From positions 309,754 to 373,753 of the forward strand of contig DIXF01000002.1 in assembly GCA_002448235.1 (NCBI GenBank): 64,000 nt of DNA. Direction: 5' to 3'. The position numbers and the translations under genes are program-made. Under the pieces are notes generated by a model, which saw only the letters and a program-made list of their open reading frames with translations, did no database searches and had not been told where the DNA came from. The DNA is from Syntrophaceae bacterium UBA6087. Its GTDB lineage: Bacteria; Desulfobacterota; Desulfomonilia; UBA1062. Shown piece by piece: positions 50,558 through 59,314 of the stretch (its first letter is position 1; every line of letters starts with the position of its first letter).

Positions 50558-52056
50558 GGCTTATGTCCCATATTGAGTATTCCCAAGTAGATGCTCTCCA
50601 CGAGCTGCTCTTCCCTGAGCTGATCACCCCAGAGCGCGGGCTTGATGCCCCTGAATCTCCGCTGGAGGAACCCTTTCAGGATCTGTATCGACTCCGAAGG
50701 CGTCAGCCTTCCGGCCTCCTGCATGATGCCGAGCGCCCGGTAGGTGCAGAATCCCCCCTGGCACGGCCCCATGCCGAGACGGGTACGGTGCTGGATGTCT
50801 CCGATATACTGTATGCCCAAGTTGTTGATGGCGTTTTCCACGCTGTCCCTGTCCACCAGTTCGCACTCGCAGACGATGTTGTCCATCTTCTTAAGCCGCT
50901 TTGAGAGCGGATAGCCGCTCAGCTCGTCCTGGCCGTCCAGCGGCAGATCGGCGGTCTTGCAATGAGCCCTGACGCCGAATTGATCTACCACTGCATCGAC
51001 GGTCTTTTCCGCCATGAGGCGGTACGTGCTCAGTTTGCCGCCCATGATGCTGAACATGCCGTTCTTATGGTCGATGATCTTGAAGCCTCGCGAGATGTTC
51101 CTGTTGTCGGAGTCGTCCGCCTTGAGCAGCGGTCGGACCCCGGTATACGCGCGGATGAGGCGTGTGGTGCCGAAGCGGGGGATCATCTGCTCGGCCTGGG
51201 TTGCTACGATGTCCACCTCTTTTGCGTCGACCTCGATGGCATCCGGGCTGTCCACCTGGATGGATGTGGTTCCGGCAAGGCAGACAGCCTCGTTGGGCAC
51301 GATGATATCGCCGTCCGAGGGAGGCCTGAGCCGGTTGATCACCATGTTGGTAAGCCGGTGGTTGGAGATGATGAGGCTGCCCTTGGACAGGGTCATGGGA
51401 ACCTCGCTGCCGCCCATGCGGGCGATGATGTCTCCCCATGCGCCGGATGCATTGATGATGATTTTAGCCCTGATCTCCTTGGTCTGGGAGGTGAACTTGT
51501 CCTGGACCTTAACCCCGACACAGCGGCCCTTCTCCCGGATGATCTCGGTCACCTTATGGTGTATGAGGATCCCGCCGCCCTTTTTTCGCGAGGTGACCGC
51601 GTTGAGCATGCAGAGGCGAAACGGATCAATGGAGCAGTCCGGAACGGAAACCGCTTCCTCGATGGCCGGGTTGAGCTCGGGAACGAGGTCGAGCGCCCGC
51701 GAAGGGGAAAGTACCTGGGTGGATATCCCGACCTCTTCACAGTTTTTCAAAAAGCTGTCCCGGTATCTCTTGGAATCCCCGGGAAGGCGGACAAAGAGGC
51801 CGCCCGTTACCTCCACGCACTTCTGGGCAATTTTTCGTAATATCGAGTTTTCACCGATGCACTCAAGCGCCGCCTCGGCATCTTTGACTGCGTAGCGGGC
51901 TCCGCTGTGCAGCAGGCCGTGACAGGCTCCTGTGGCCCCGCTTGCAAAGTCGCCTTTTTCCACCAGGTAGTGGTGTACTCCCCGCAGGGCAAGGTCGCGT
52001 GCGATGCCGCACCCGGTAGCACCGCCGCCGATGATGATGACATCAGTCTTGATCAT
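50554..52056 (-). CDS. glpA: Anaerobic glycerol-3-phosphate dehydrogenase subunit A
   Basis: 500 aa. It oxidises glycerol-3-phosphate to dihydroxyacetone phosphate. FAD motif VIIIGGGATGCGIARDLALRG (GGGATGCG) at the N-terminus, the DAO fold through ~370 and a C-terminal BFD-like [2Fe-2S] domain with CECE and GPCQGGFC (~400-460). It is ~40 residues shorter than the E. coli protein. A ribosome site AAGGA lies upstream. It heads the operon, behind a sigma-70-like promoter. Confidence 0.94.
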   Translation of the reverse strand: MIKTDVIIIGGGATGCGIARDLALRGVHHYLVEKGDFASGATGACHGLLHSGARYAVKDAEAALECIGENSILRKIAQKCVEVTGGLFVRLPGDSKRYRDSFLKNCEEVGISTQVLSPSRALDLVPELNPAIEEAVSVPDCSIDPFRLCMLNAVTSRKKGGGILIHHKVTEIIREKGRCVGVKVQDKFTSQTKEIRAKIIINASGAWGDIIARMGGSEVPMTLSKGSLIISNHRLTNMVINRLRPPSDGDIIVPNEAVCLAGTTSIQVDSPDAIEVDAKEVDIVATQAEQMIPRFGTTRLIRAYTGVRPLLKADDSDNRNISRGFKIIDHKNGMFSIMGGKLSTYRLMAEKTVDAVVDQFGVRAHCKTADLPLDGQDELSGYPLSKRLKKMDNIVCECELVDRDSVENAINNLGIQYIGDIQHRTRLGMGPCQGGFCTYRALGIMQEAGRLTPSESIQILKGFLQRRFRGIKPALWGDQLREEQLVESIYLGILNMGHKP

Positions 52057-52097
52057 TCCTTACATTTTCCTTAAGGTCTGCAATGAAAAACGTGACC

Positions 52098-52126
52098 ACC
52101 ATATACAAGCTTATCCTCGCGGTCAA
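52098..52126 (-). promoter_or_regulatory. Probable promoter of the glpABC-tkt operon
   Basis: Minus strand TTGACC (52126-52121), 17-nt spacer, TATGGT (52103-52098), giving a ~35-base leader before glpA. A second TTGACA (52152-52147) further upstream has no good partner. Confidence 0.5.
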
Positions 52127-52266
52127 GAGATTGTGTTTCCAGGGATTGTCAATGTTTCCGACCCCGGGGAGATCGTTTCCCGGGACATGGGAAAGCCTCC
52201 TGGGATGGTTTCGTCAGGGGAAAGGGTGTCGCTTTTAAACACATGGGCCCGCTGTTCGGCAAAGGA

Positions 52267-53115
52267 TCACCCGGTGCATTCTTCCCGGATAATACGCAAA
52301 ATCGCCTCGTTCCATCCGGCGGGCCCTGCAGCGGCGGATGAAATAACCCTCTGGAGGGGTGAAGGAGCATAATCCAGGAGAGAGCCGTCAGGTTTTCGGA
52401 TGATGACCGCGATATCCGCGAATTTGAGCATCTCTTCATCGTTGGGGCCGTCTCCAAGGGCAACGGATTTCCAGGAGATCTCGGGGTAGGCATACCGGTA
52501 TGTTTCCATCACCAGCCGGGCTGCAGCTCCCTTATCCGCGTTCCCCTGCGCATGGAAGAGTCTCCCGCCCTCGCTGACCGTTATGCCTTTTTCTTCCAGA
52601 GCTTCCCTCAATGACCTCAGGTCCGACAGGGACCCCTTGAAGATGAAGGGTTCGGAAAATTCGCGCTCTTTTGCCCGGGCCGCGGAGCCGGGCTTTAACC
52701 CCGTGAGCGCGGCTATCTCTTCTGCGGTCATGTCGAAAAATCCTTTAACCGTTATGTTGCAGAGAGACCAGAGCGATCTGGCCGAGTGCAGGGCGTGGAC
52801 AATCTCGCTGTACCGTCTGCCGAGAACAACGACACGGTATCCGCTCTTGAGCTCCGCCTGAATGCCGGGGGGGGGAGAGAAATCCCTGTCCAGAAAAATC
52901 GCGCTGCCGTTTTCCACGATGAATACCTTTGACAGAGAGCGGAGCTCGGTCATGGGTTCGATCTCGGCTCTGGTTTTGCTTGAGGCGATAATGAGCGGGA
53001 TGCCGTATTCCCGAATCTTGGCCAATGCCGGCCCGGCAGCGTCAAATGAATATGTGTCGGAGTCGAGGAGCGTCGCGTCGAGATCGGTGAATATGAGGAT
53101 GCCTGCCTTTAGCAT
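52267..53115 (-). CDS. HAD-family mannosyl-3-phosphoglycerate phosphatase-like protein
   Basis: About 282 aa. The start ATG 53115 (MLKAGILIFTD) lies 8 bases past a plausible -10 with no ribosome site. HAD motif I is DLDATLLD (Ala replaces the usual Gly), motif II SSKTRAEI, and GDGPNDEEMLKFAD is motif IV; the SKTRAE segment is typical of MPGP. The enzyme family dephosphorylates mannosyl- or glucosyl-3-phosphoglycerate to make compatible solutes. No synthase is in the window, so the true substrate is uncertain. Confidence 0.8.
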   Translation of the reverse strand: MLKAGILIFTDLDATLLDSDTYSFDAAGPALAKIREYGIPLIIASSKTRAEIEPMTELRSLSKVFIVENGSAIFLDRDFSPPPGIQAELKSGYRVVVLGRRYSEIVHALHSARSLWSLCNITVKGFFDMTAEEIAALTGLKPGSAARAKEREFSEPFIFKGSLSDLRSLREALEEKGITVSEGGRLFHAQGNADKGAAARLVMETYRYAYPEISWKSVALGDGPNDEEMLKFADIAVIIRKPDGSLLDYAPSPLQRVISSAAAGPAGWNEAILRIIREECTG

Positions 53116-53123
53116 ATATAAAG

Positions 53124-53152
53124 ATATTATCATGTTGACCGGATATTGTCCA
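53124..53152 (-). promoter_or_regulatory. Probable promoter of the mpgP-like gene, leaderless geometry
   Basis: Minus strand TGGACA (53152-53147), 17-nt spacer, TAATAT (53129-53124), 8 bases before ATG 53115. No Shine-Dalgarno sequence precedes the start. Confidence 0.5.
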
Positions 53153-53203
53153 GAATGCCGGCATGAAAAGGCGAATCGAGGATGAGGCGGATCGTATCAT
53201 TCC

Positions 53204-53233
53204 TTGACAGGTGAAGCACCAAGTCGTTACAAT
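53204..53233 (+). promoter_or_regulatory. Strong sigma-70 promoter of the cyclase-FHA gene, leaderless geometry
   Basis: TTGACA (53204-53209), 18-nt spacer, TACAAT (53228-53233), only 6 bases before ATG 53240. The transcript would begin at or next to the start codon. Confidence 0.75.
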
Positions 53234-53239
53234 CATTTC

Positions 53240-54157
53240 ATGCTTAAGCAGAGCGCTACCCTGGCAATACTGTTTACCGATATCTCGGGCAGCACGAGCC
53301 TCTATGAATCTCTCGGGGACGAGAAGGCGCACAAGCTCGTAAGCACCTGTATTTCTGCTCTTTCGGGTGTCGTGGGGGACCATCAGGGCACGGTCATAAA
53401 AACCATCGGCGACGGGGTGATGTCGACGTTCGTCAGCGCGGAAAAAGCGATCCATGCAGCCATCGCCATGCAGAAGGCGCTGGACTCTCTGTATCTGGTC
53501 TTTCAGGAAAAGCACGTTTCGGTCAATATCCGGATAGGAATTCACTTCGGCCCGGTTATCAAGCAGAATTACGATGTCTTCGGTGATGCTGTCAACGTTG
53601 CGGCCAGAATGGTTTCCCTGGCAAAGCCCAGGCAGATTCTTACGACACAGGGCACCATCGATGAGCTCCCGACGGGCTTCGATATAAGCATCAAGCGTGT
53701 GGCGAGGAATACGATCAAAGGCAAGGGCGGCGAGTTCTCCCTCTTCGAGATCATATGGGAAGAGAAGGACCAGACCGTCATGCTCTCCAATGACCCCACC
53801 ATCCCGGTTATCTATACCCGCCTCCATCTCCAGATGGGGGAAAAGGAGCTGTTTGTGGACAGCAGCAGGCCGAGCATCGTCCTGGGAAGACAGGCACACA
53901 ACGATCTGGTAGTGAGCGAGGTTACCGCATCGCGCGTCCATGCCCGCATTGAGTACCGCAGGGGGAAGTTCATTCTCATCGACCAGAGCACGAACGGGAC
54001 CTGCGTGGCGATGGACGGGAAAAAATCCTCGTTTATCCATAATGACGAGGTCGTGCTCGGTGCAAGGGGCTATATCAGTCTTGGCTGCGAGGTGGATGCC
54101 ACATCACCCCAGGCGATTCACTTTGCATACGAGTACAAGGGCGATAAACAGAAATAG
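53240..54157 (+). CDS. Class III adenylate cyclase with C-terminal FHA domain
   Basis: About 305 aa from ATG 53240. Cyclase domain ~5-180 with metal Asp D14 (FTDISGST) and D58 (TIGDGVM), K54, and FGDAVNVAARM providing the base-selecting Asp and the Asn/Arg pair, so it looks active on ATP. Residues ~205-295 form an FHA phosphothreonine-binding domain (IVLGRQAHNDLVV, SRVHARIEY, QSTNGT). Soluble, with no membrane segment. The FHA part suggests recruitment to a Ser/Thr-phosphorylated partner; no such kinase is in the window. Confidence 0.9.
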   Translation: MLKQSATLAILFTDISGSTSLYESLGDEKAHKLVSTCISALSGVVGDHQGTVIKTIGDGVMSTFVSAEKAIHAAIAMQKALDSLYLVFQEKHVSVNIRIGIHFGPVIKQNYDVFGDAVNVAARMVSLAKPRQILTTQGTIDELPTGFDISIKRVARNTIKGKGGEFSLFEIIWEEKDQTVMLSNDPTIPVIYTRLHLQMGEKELFVDSSRPSIVLGRQAHNDLVVSEVTASRVHARIEYRRGKFILIDQSTNGTCVAMDGKKSSFIHNDEVVLGARGYISLGCEVDATSPQAIHFAYEYKGDKQK

Positions 54158-54251
54158 GAATGGAATCCGTACCGGCCGCCGATAAGTCCCTTGTGAGTTG
54201 CCTTGCGGGATCAAGTATGATATTGATGCTCACACGATAAGGAGGAAACTT

Positions 54252-54449
54252 ATGCTTGGTGGAATAGGCATGACGGAACTGATGATAATCCTGGCGATTG
54301 TCCTCGTAATATTCGGAGCAGGCAAATTGCCGGAGGTAGGAAGCGCCCTTGGAAAGGGAATAAAGAATTTCAAGTCTTCCGTGAGCGAGAATCACGAGGA
54401 CAAGACCGTTAAGGGAGATATTGAGGACAAGACCAAAAAAGAAGTTTGA
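54252..54449 (+). CDS. tatA: Sec-independent protein translocase subunit TatA
   Basis: 65 aa from ATG 54252, with GGAGGAAACTT upstream. One N-terminal membrane helix (ELMIILAIVLVIFGAGKLPEVG), the FGAGKLPE hinge and an amphipathic helix (GSALGKGIKNFKSSV) are diagnostic for TatA/TatE; the rest is a charged tail. It forms the pore-like part of the twin-arginine system; tatB and tatC are not in the window. Confidence 0.93.
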   Translation: MLGGIGMTELMIILAIVLVIFGAGKLPEVGSALGKGIKNFKSSVSENHEDKTVKGDIEDKTKKEV

Positions 54450-54601
54450 AGACTCCTTCCTGTAAGAGGAATTCCATAGATAATCTTTTTGCGTTTAATT
54501 TCTTTTGACCAGGCCGGATATCCCATGCCCCGGCATTATTATGAAGATCTTTCCCCTCCGCTCAGGAGGTGCTGCATTTAAAAAATGGGAGAGAAATAAA
54601 A

Positions 54602-54623
54602 ATGCCCCCTTCGCAGGGGGCAT
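54602..54623. terminator. Intrinsic terminator of the kdsA-to-ptsN operon
   Basis: A 9-bp stem ATGCCCCCT/AGGGGGCAT (54602-54610 and 54615-54623) with a TCGC loop lies 20 bases past the ptsN stop; on the minus strand it is followed by TTTTTATTT. Confidence 0.85.
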
Positions 54624-54643
54624 GAAAAATTTTATAGGGCCGT

Positions 54644-55108
54644 TTATTCGTCGAGCTTGTTGTCGTACTCGATAAGCGTTTTGAATATTTTGTCTGTGGA
54701 TTCTGCCCCGATCAGGCTCTCGCGCAAATCCGGGTTTTTCAGCAGCATCGAGGCCCGGGCAAGCGCTTTGAGGTGGCCGCTCACCGAGTTGCTGGGCGCT
54801 ACCAGGAGAAAGAATATATGGCACGGCTTCGAATCCAGGGCGTCGAACTTGAGCCCCGGCTTACTTTTGCCCACGGAGCCTGCGATTGTCTTTAGACCCG
54901 GGATCTTTCCGTGGGGGATGGCAACGCCTTCGCCAATGCCGGTAGAGCCAAGCTTTTCCCTGGCCAGAAGCACGTCGACCAGTTCATCGAGGGCGATCCC
55001 GTACTCATGTGCAATGGGCCGGGAAAGCTCGGTAAGGATGTCCTTCTTGGTCTTCCCCGTAACCTCGGGGATGACGCATTCGGGCTTCAGTATATCTTCA
55101 ATTTTCAT
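54644..55108 (-). CDS. ptsN: PTS nitrogen-regulatory EIIA protein (PtsN-like)
   Basis: 154 aa. PTS EIIA type-2 domain with phosphorylatable H66 in VAIPHGKI. In proteobacteria PtsN is a regulatory phosphocarrier without sugar transport and lies next to rpoN and hpf, as here. It overlaps hpf by 4 bases and closes the operon. No hpr-like or ptsP gene is in the window. Confidence 0.93.
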   Translation of the reverse strand: MKIEDILKPECVIPEVTGKTKKDILTELSRPIAHEYGIALDELVDVLLAREKLGSTGIGEGVAIPHGKIPGLKTIAGSVGKSKPGLKFDALDSKPCHIFFLLVAPSNSVSGHLKALARASMLLKNPDLRESLIGAESTDKIFKTLIEYDNKLDE

Positions 55109-55632
55109 GCCATGGGCTCGACAAGTCCCAGGTCTCCATCCTGCCGCTTATAAAGCAGGCTGATTCTGTTTGATGCAGTGTTCAGGAAAAGGATGAAATC
55201 ATTTTCCGACACGTCGATCTGGAGGACCGCCTCATCGATGCTCATGGGCTTGATGAAGTAGTCCTTCTCATAGACCACCTTGCCTTTCGCCGCCTTTCCT
55301 TCAGAGGCTCCGGACGTTTCTGCAAACTGGGTCTTGGTCTGCCCTTTCTTGCCCTGGAGCTTTTCTTTATGCTTTTTGACCTGCCGCTCCAGCTTGTCCA
55401 TCACCATGTCGATAGCCGAGTACAAGTCCTCGGTAATCTCCACCGCATTGATTGCCACGCCGTCGGCGCTCAAGGTCACATCCGCGATGTGGCGCCTTTT
55501 TTCCACCGAGAGAACTACATGGATTTCAGAGGGTTTGTCAACGTATTTATCTAATTTTGATAGTCTTTTTGACGCATACTCTTTGAGCGCATCCGTGGAA
55601 TCGATATTTTTGAAGGTGATGTCTAACTGCAT
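55105..55632 (-). CDS. hpf: Ribosome hibernation promoting factor, long form
   Basis: 175 aa. The N-terminal S30AE/YfiA domain (~1-100, MQLDITFKNIDST and HIADVTLSADG) blocks the ribosome decoding centre; a Lys/Gln-rich linker leads to the C-terminal dimerisation domain (~120-175, KPMSIDEAVLQIDVSENDFILFLN in outline) found in long HPF, which forms 100S ribosomes without a separate RMF. AAGGAGGAG precedes the ATG. Between rpoN and ptsN. Confidence 0.94.
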   Translation of the reverse strand: MQLDITFKNIDSTDALKEYASKRLSKLDKYVDKPSEIHVVLSVEKRRHIADVTLSADGVAINAVEITEDLYSAIDMVMDKLERQVKKHKEKLQGKKGQTKTQFAETSGASEGKAAKGKVVYEKDYFIKPMSIDEAVLQIDVSENDFILFLNTASNRISLLYKRQDGDLGLVEPMA

Positions 55633-55662
55633 ACTGGCTCCTCCTTTTGTTTACAGAGTTAA

Positions 55663-57048
55663 TTAATAATGTTTCTTCCTTCGATTTGAAGGAACGATAC
55701 CAAGCAGCTCTCTGTACTTTGCAACAGTCCGCCTTGCAATCTTCACTCCCTTGACCTTCAACATCTGGGCAATGGCCTGATCGCTCAAGGGGTGCCGTGC
55801 ATCTTCGGCCTTGATGATGCTCTCGATTTCGTTCTTAACGCTCTGGGACGCGACAAAGCTGCCATCGCTCCTCGAGATGCCGCTGTTGAAGAAATACTTG
55901 AGTTCAAAGGTCCCCTGGGGGGTGTGCACGTACTTGTTCGATGTCACCCTGCTTATGGTCGACTCGTGCATGCCGACGTCATCCGCCACGTCTCTCAAGA
56001 CCAGGGGTTTGAGATGGGTGATCCCCTGTTCAAGGAAATCATGCTGGAATTTGACGATGCTTTCCGTGACCTTGCACAGGGTGTTCTGCCTCTGCTGAAT
56101 GCTTTTGAGCAGCCACTGGGCCGATTTGAAGCAGTCGGACAGGTATCCCTTGGTAACCTTGCCCATGCCGTCGGACGACATCATCCGCTGGTATTCCCTG
56201 TTGAGCTTCAATACCGGGATGTCCTCTTCATTGAGCACTACGACGAACTCGCCTTCCATCTTCACGACATAGATGTCCGGTACGACGTACTGGGGAGGTT
56301 CGTCCGCATAGTCCCGCGCAGGCCTGGGCTCCATGTTGATGATGATCTGCGCCGCAGAGGAAACCTCTTCAACGGTTGCCCCGAGCTCATGGGCTATCTT
56401 GTCGTAGTTTTTTGTCTGGAGATCTTCAAGGTGAGAGTCGATCATCCTCCAGACAAGGGTGTCTTCGAGATCGAGTATCCTCGCCTGGATGCGCAGACAG
56501 TCGCGCAAATCCCGTGCAGCGATGCCGGGCGGGTCGAAGAGTTGCACCTTGGTAATGGTCGCGTTAACCACCTCTTCGGTGCATCCGGTGGCCTCGCATA
56601 CTGCCGGCGTATCCATATTGAAGTAGCCGTTGTGGTCGAGGTTGCCGATGATGAATACCCCCACCTCGCGCTCTTTTTCCGAGAAATCGTTCATCCTGAG
56701 CTGCCAGAAAAGGTGATCGTAGAGCCCTTCCGCCTTTGTTGCCGAGGACTCGAACGATGGCCGCTCCTCGTCGTCGTAATAGGGGATATTGTCCTGCCCA
56801 TAGGTTTCAAGATATGCGTCCCACTTCCATTTCAGCAACTCATCGCGCTCTTTCTGAAGGCGCTGCGATTCCGCATCCCGGAATGACGTGGTTTCAGACT
56901 CGAGCAGAGGGTTTGACTGGAGTTCTTCGGTGATGTACTCCTGGAGTTCGACTCGAGAGAGTTGGAGCAGCTTGATCGCCTGCTGAAGCTGCGGCGTCAT
57001 GATGAGTTGCTGTGAAAGCTTTAAGTGCTGCTTAAGCTCCAATGCCAT
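55663..57048 (-). CDS. rpoN: RNA polymerase sigma-54 factor
   Basis: 461 aa. N-terminal Gln/Leu-rich activator-interaction region (LKLSQQLIMTPQLQQAIKLLQLSR in outline), an acidic region II (~50-110), the core-binding domain, and the C-terminal RpoN box ARRTVAKYRE (~440) that reads the -24 element. GAGAGGAG precedes the ATG, overlapping the lptB stop region. A matching promoter is found at 17234-17248. Confidence 0.97.
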   Translation of the reverse strand: MALELKQHLKLSQQLIMTPQLQQAIKLLQLSRVELQEYITEELQSNPLLESETTSFRDAESQRLQKERDELLKWKWDAYLETYGQDNIPYYDDEERPSFESSATKAEGLYDHLFWQLRMNDFSEKEREVGVFIIGNLDHNGYFNMDTPAVCEATGCTEEVVNATITKVQLFDPPGIAARDLRDCLRIQARILDLEDTLVWRMIDSHLEDLQTKNYDKIAHELGATVEEVSSAAQIIINMEPRPARDYADEPPQYVVPDIYVVKMEGEFVVVLNEEDIPVLKLNREYQRMMSSDGMGKVTKGYLSDCFKSAQWLLKSIQQRQNTLCKVTESIVKFQHDFLEQGITHLKPLVLRDVADDVGMHESTISRVTSNKYVHTPQGTFELKYFFNSGISRSDGSFVASQSVKNEIESIIKAEDARHPLSDQAIAQMLKVKGVKIARRTVAKYRELLGIVPSNRRKKHY

Positions 57049-57060
57049 GCAATGCTCCTC

Positions 57061-57792
57061 TCACGAAAGCGTGAAGTCTTTTCCTACGTATATCTGTTTT
57101 ACCTGATCGTTCTCAACGACCTTTTCAGGCGTTCCTTCCTCAATCACGAGCCCCTGGTGAATAATGTAAGCCCTGTCGCATATTTTCAAGGTTTCTTTCA
57201 CATTGTGGTCTGTAATAATGACACCAATCCCCTTGTTTTTCAAGCTCACGATCATGTCCTGAATATCCTTGACTGTTATGGGGTCGATGCCGGCAAACGG
57301 CTCGTCGAGGAGGAGATACAGAGGATCGAGCGCCATTGCCCGTGCGATCTCCACCCTGCGCCGTTCCCCGCCCGAGAGAGAGACAGCCATGGACTTCCTG
57401 ACGTGCTCCAGCCCGAAAACCGAGATGATCTCGTCCCGTTTCTGGCGCATGGAAGCCCCTTTCATACCTTTCGCCTCCAGAGGTACCGCGACGTTGTCTT
57501 CGACGCTTAAGCCCCTGAACACGGACGGCTCCTGAGGGAGATACCCGATCCCTTTCTTCGCCCTGCCCGAGAGGTCCAACGCGGTGATCTCGTTCTCCCC
57601 GAGGAGTACGTTGCCTTTGTCGGGGCGGATGAGCCCTACGATCATGTAGAACGTCGTGGTCTTCCCGGCGCCGTTGGGGCCCAGAAGGCCGATGATCTCG
57701 CCCGGGTTGCATTCGAGGCTTAAGCCCTTGATGATGCGGCTCTTCCCGAAGCTTTTTTCAAGGCCCTGCGCGGCGAGCTTTACTTCTTCCAT
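57061..57792 (-). CDS. lptB: LPS export ABC transporter ATP-binding protein LptB
   Basis: 243 aa. Walker A GPNGAGKTTTF (~38), Q-loop YLPQEPSVF, signature LSGGERRRVEIARA (~140), Walker B YLLLDEPFAGIDP and switch His in ITDHNV. It powers extraction of LPS from the inner membrane with LptF/G (not in the window) and LptC. It overlaps lptA by 13 bases; rpoN follows after 12 bases, the classic lptB-rpoN order. Confidence 0.96.
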   Translation of the reverse strand: MEEVKLAAQGLEKSFGKSRIIKGLSLECNPGEIIGLLGPNGAGKTTTFYMIVGLIRPDKGNVLLGENEITALDLSGRAKKGIGYLPQEPSVFRGLSVEDNVAVPLEAKGMKGASMRQKRDEIISVFGLEHVRKSMAVSLSGGERRRVEIARAMALDPLYLLLDEPFAGIDPITVKDIQDMIVSLKNKGIGVIITDHNVKETLKICDRAYIIHQGLVIEEGTPEKVVENDQVKQIYVGKDFTLS

Positions 57793-58298
57793 TCAAGCAC
57801 CCCGGACTCCGACCCGCTGTTCACCCTCATCTTCACGCGGCCGCTTTTCCCGCTTTCTACGACCTGATGGTCCTTGATCATGTCGACAAGTATCTTTTCG
57901 CCCGAGACTTTCTCCTGGCCCCTGGTAACGACCGCGTTCCCGGTGAGGGTCAACTTCTTTTCGTCAAGGATATAGACGGCCTTGTCGCAGGTGGATTCCT
58001 TATCCTCCCACTTGATATAGACGTTTTTCTCCACGATCATGGTTTTGATCTTCTTTGAGGCATTATCGATATACAGGGTCAGCGTTGCGCCCTTGATAAT
58101 AGTGTTTCCTTGTACCGCTTTCACGTTCCCCCGGAAAACCGCCTCTCCTTTGGCTTTGTTCACATCCAGCCTGTCGGCTTCCACATCGATCATATCGGAA
58201 GCGGCTGCCTGCGTCTTTAGCTCGGCGGCGGCAAGCTGCAGAGCGCTGGAGGCTATAAGCAGGCTAATCAATAAAAATGTTTTGGGTAATCTTTGCAC
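57780..58298 (-). CDS. lptA: LPS transport periplasmic protein LptA
   Basis: About 172 aa from GTG 58298 (MQRLPKTFLLISLL); the longer in-frame start is Arg/Ser-rich and not signal-like. Signal peptide to ~AAAEL, then an OstA/LptA beta-jellyroll (MIDVEADRLDVNKAKGEAVFRGNV in outline; KLTLTGNAVVTRG). It bridges LptC to the outer membrane. It overlaps the end of lptC by 35 bases. No ribosome site is clear, so coupling to lptC is likely. Confidence 0.88.
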   Translation of the reverse strand: MQRLPKTFLLISLLIASSALQLAAAELKTQAAASDMIDVEADRLDVNKAKGEAVFRGNVKAVQGNTIIKGATLTLYIDNASKKIKTMIVEKNVYIKWEDKESTCDKAVYILDEKKLTLTGNAVVTRGQEKVSGEKILVDMIKDHQVVESGKSGRVKMRVNSGSESGVLEWKK

Positions 58299-58815
58299 GT
58301 ACGTTGCCCGCGAGTTGGATGCGGCTGAAGTCGTCGAAGAACTCCGCCTGGTCTCCCCTGATCGTCCCCTGGTCTCCCCGCACGGTAACAGGTTTGCGGG
58401 TAACTGCATGGTCGGCCTTCCGGTCCCAGACGACATCCGTCAGGGAGGCTTCCCATCCGTCAGAGGTAAGAATGGTTACCGGTCCGATGATGTTCAGCCG
58501 GGAAGCAGAGGTATCGTACTCTGCCCGGCCGCCCGTTACTTTCATTCCGTCGGTGCGGTCTATGGTGAATCCGTTCATGACAAGGGAGCTGTCGGATGTC
58601 TGCGTAACGGCATCGGCCCGTATGACGAGATCCTTATCCGATCCCGGCCTCTTTTCGTGCATCACGACGTTCTCCGCCGTTCTCAGGACCTGCAGCTCTT
58701 CGTCTTCTTCCTGACCTGACTGCGTTCCCGGGGACGTATCGTCCCTGTTCAGGAAGTAGATTCCCGCGGTGACGAGCGAGATGACGAAGAGTATTCCGAG
58801 AAGCTTAGCCGACAT
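58264..58815 (-). CDS. lptC: LPS export protein LptC
   Basis: About 183 aa from ATG 58815 (MSAKLLGILF; GGAGCG upstream). One N-terminal membrane anchor (~4-22), an acidic linker (GQEEDEELQ) and a periplasmic beta-jellyroll (VIRADAVTQT, LVMNGFTIDRTDG, RLNIIGPVTILTSDG). It accepts LPS from the LptBFG transporter and passes it to LptA. The start overlaps the end of kdsC by 11 bases. Confidence 0.88.
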   Translation of the reverse strand: MSAKLLGILFVISLVTAGIYFLNRDDTSPGTQSGQEEDEELQVLRTAENVVMHEKRPGSDKDLVIRADAVTQTSDSSLVMNGFTIDRTDGMKVTGGRAEYDTSASRLNIIGPVTILTSDGWEASLTDVVWDRKADHAVTRKPVTVRGDQGTIRGDQAEFFDDFSRIQLAGNVRAKITQNIFID

Positions 58816-59314
58816 AGCGCTCCATCGCCGCATCGAAGAGGCCTGACCGTTTGAGGAGGATTTCAGCCGCCTCCCGAACCGCGCCGTGTCCGCCGGGAAG
58901 CTTGGTGACTATATCCACCCGCTCCTTGACCATATCAACCGCGTCGCTGGGGGCAATGCTCAAGGCGCACAACGCCATTGCAGGAAGGTCAACCACGTCG
59001 TCCCCCATGTACGCCATCTCGCCGGGAGCGAGCCCGATCTCTTCTGCAAAATCGAGCAGGGCGGCTTTCTTGTCCTTTGCGCCCTGGACGACGTGCTCGA
59101 TCTGGAGATCATGAGCCCGGTGTTCGAGGGCCTTGGAATACCGTCCCGTTATGACGGCGACGCCGATTCCGGCCCGCATGAGGAGCTTTATCCCGTGACC
59201 GTCTTTGACATTGAACGACTTGATCTCAACGCCTTCGTCCGTATAGGTAATCCGCGAATCGGTCAGCACGCCGTCGGCGTCCAGGATGAGGTACTTGATC
59301 GCAGCGCCGGTCAT
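58805..59314 (-). CDS. kdsC: 3-deoxy-manno-octulosonate-8-phosphatase KdsC
   Basis: 169 aa. A HAD phosphatase without cap domain: motif I LDADGVLTD (nucleophile D12), motif II VITGRYS, Lys in GAKDKKAAL and motif IV YMGDDVVDL. It releases phosphate from Kdo-8-phosphate. It overlaps kdsA by 4 bases and lptC by 11. The C-terminal GGHGAVREAAEILL is typical of KdsC. Confidence 0.95.
   Translation of the reverse strand: MTGAAIKYLILDADGVLTDSRITYTDEGVEIKSFNVKDGHGIKLLMRAGIGVAVITGRYSKALEHRAHDLQIEHVVQGAKDKKAALLDFAEEIGLAPGEMAYMGDDVVDLPAMALCALSIAPSDAVDMVKERVDIVTKLPGGHGAVREAAEILLKRSGLFDAAMERYVG

Noticed and set aside
55792..56886. 364-codon open frame on the plus strand opposite rpoN
   Set aside because: Antisense to a convincing RpoN; no ribosome site, motif or plausible composition.
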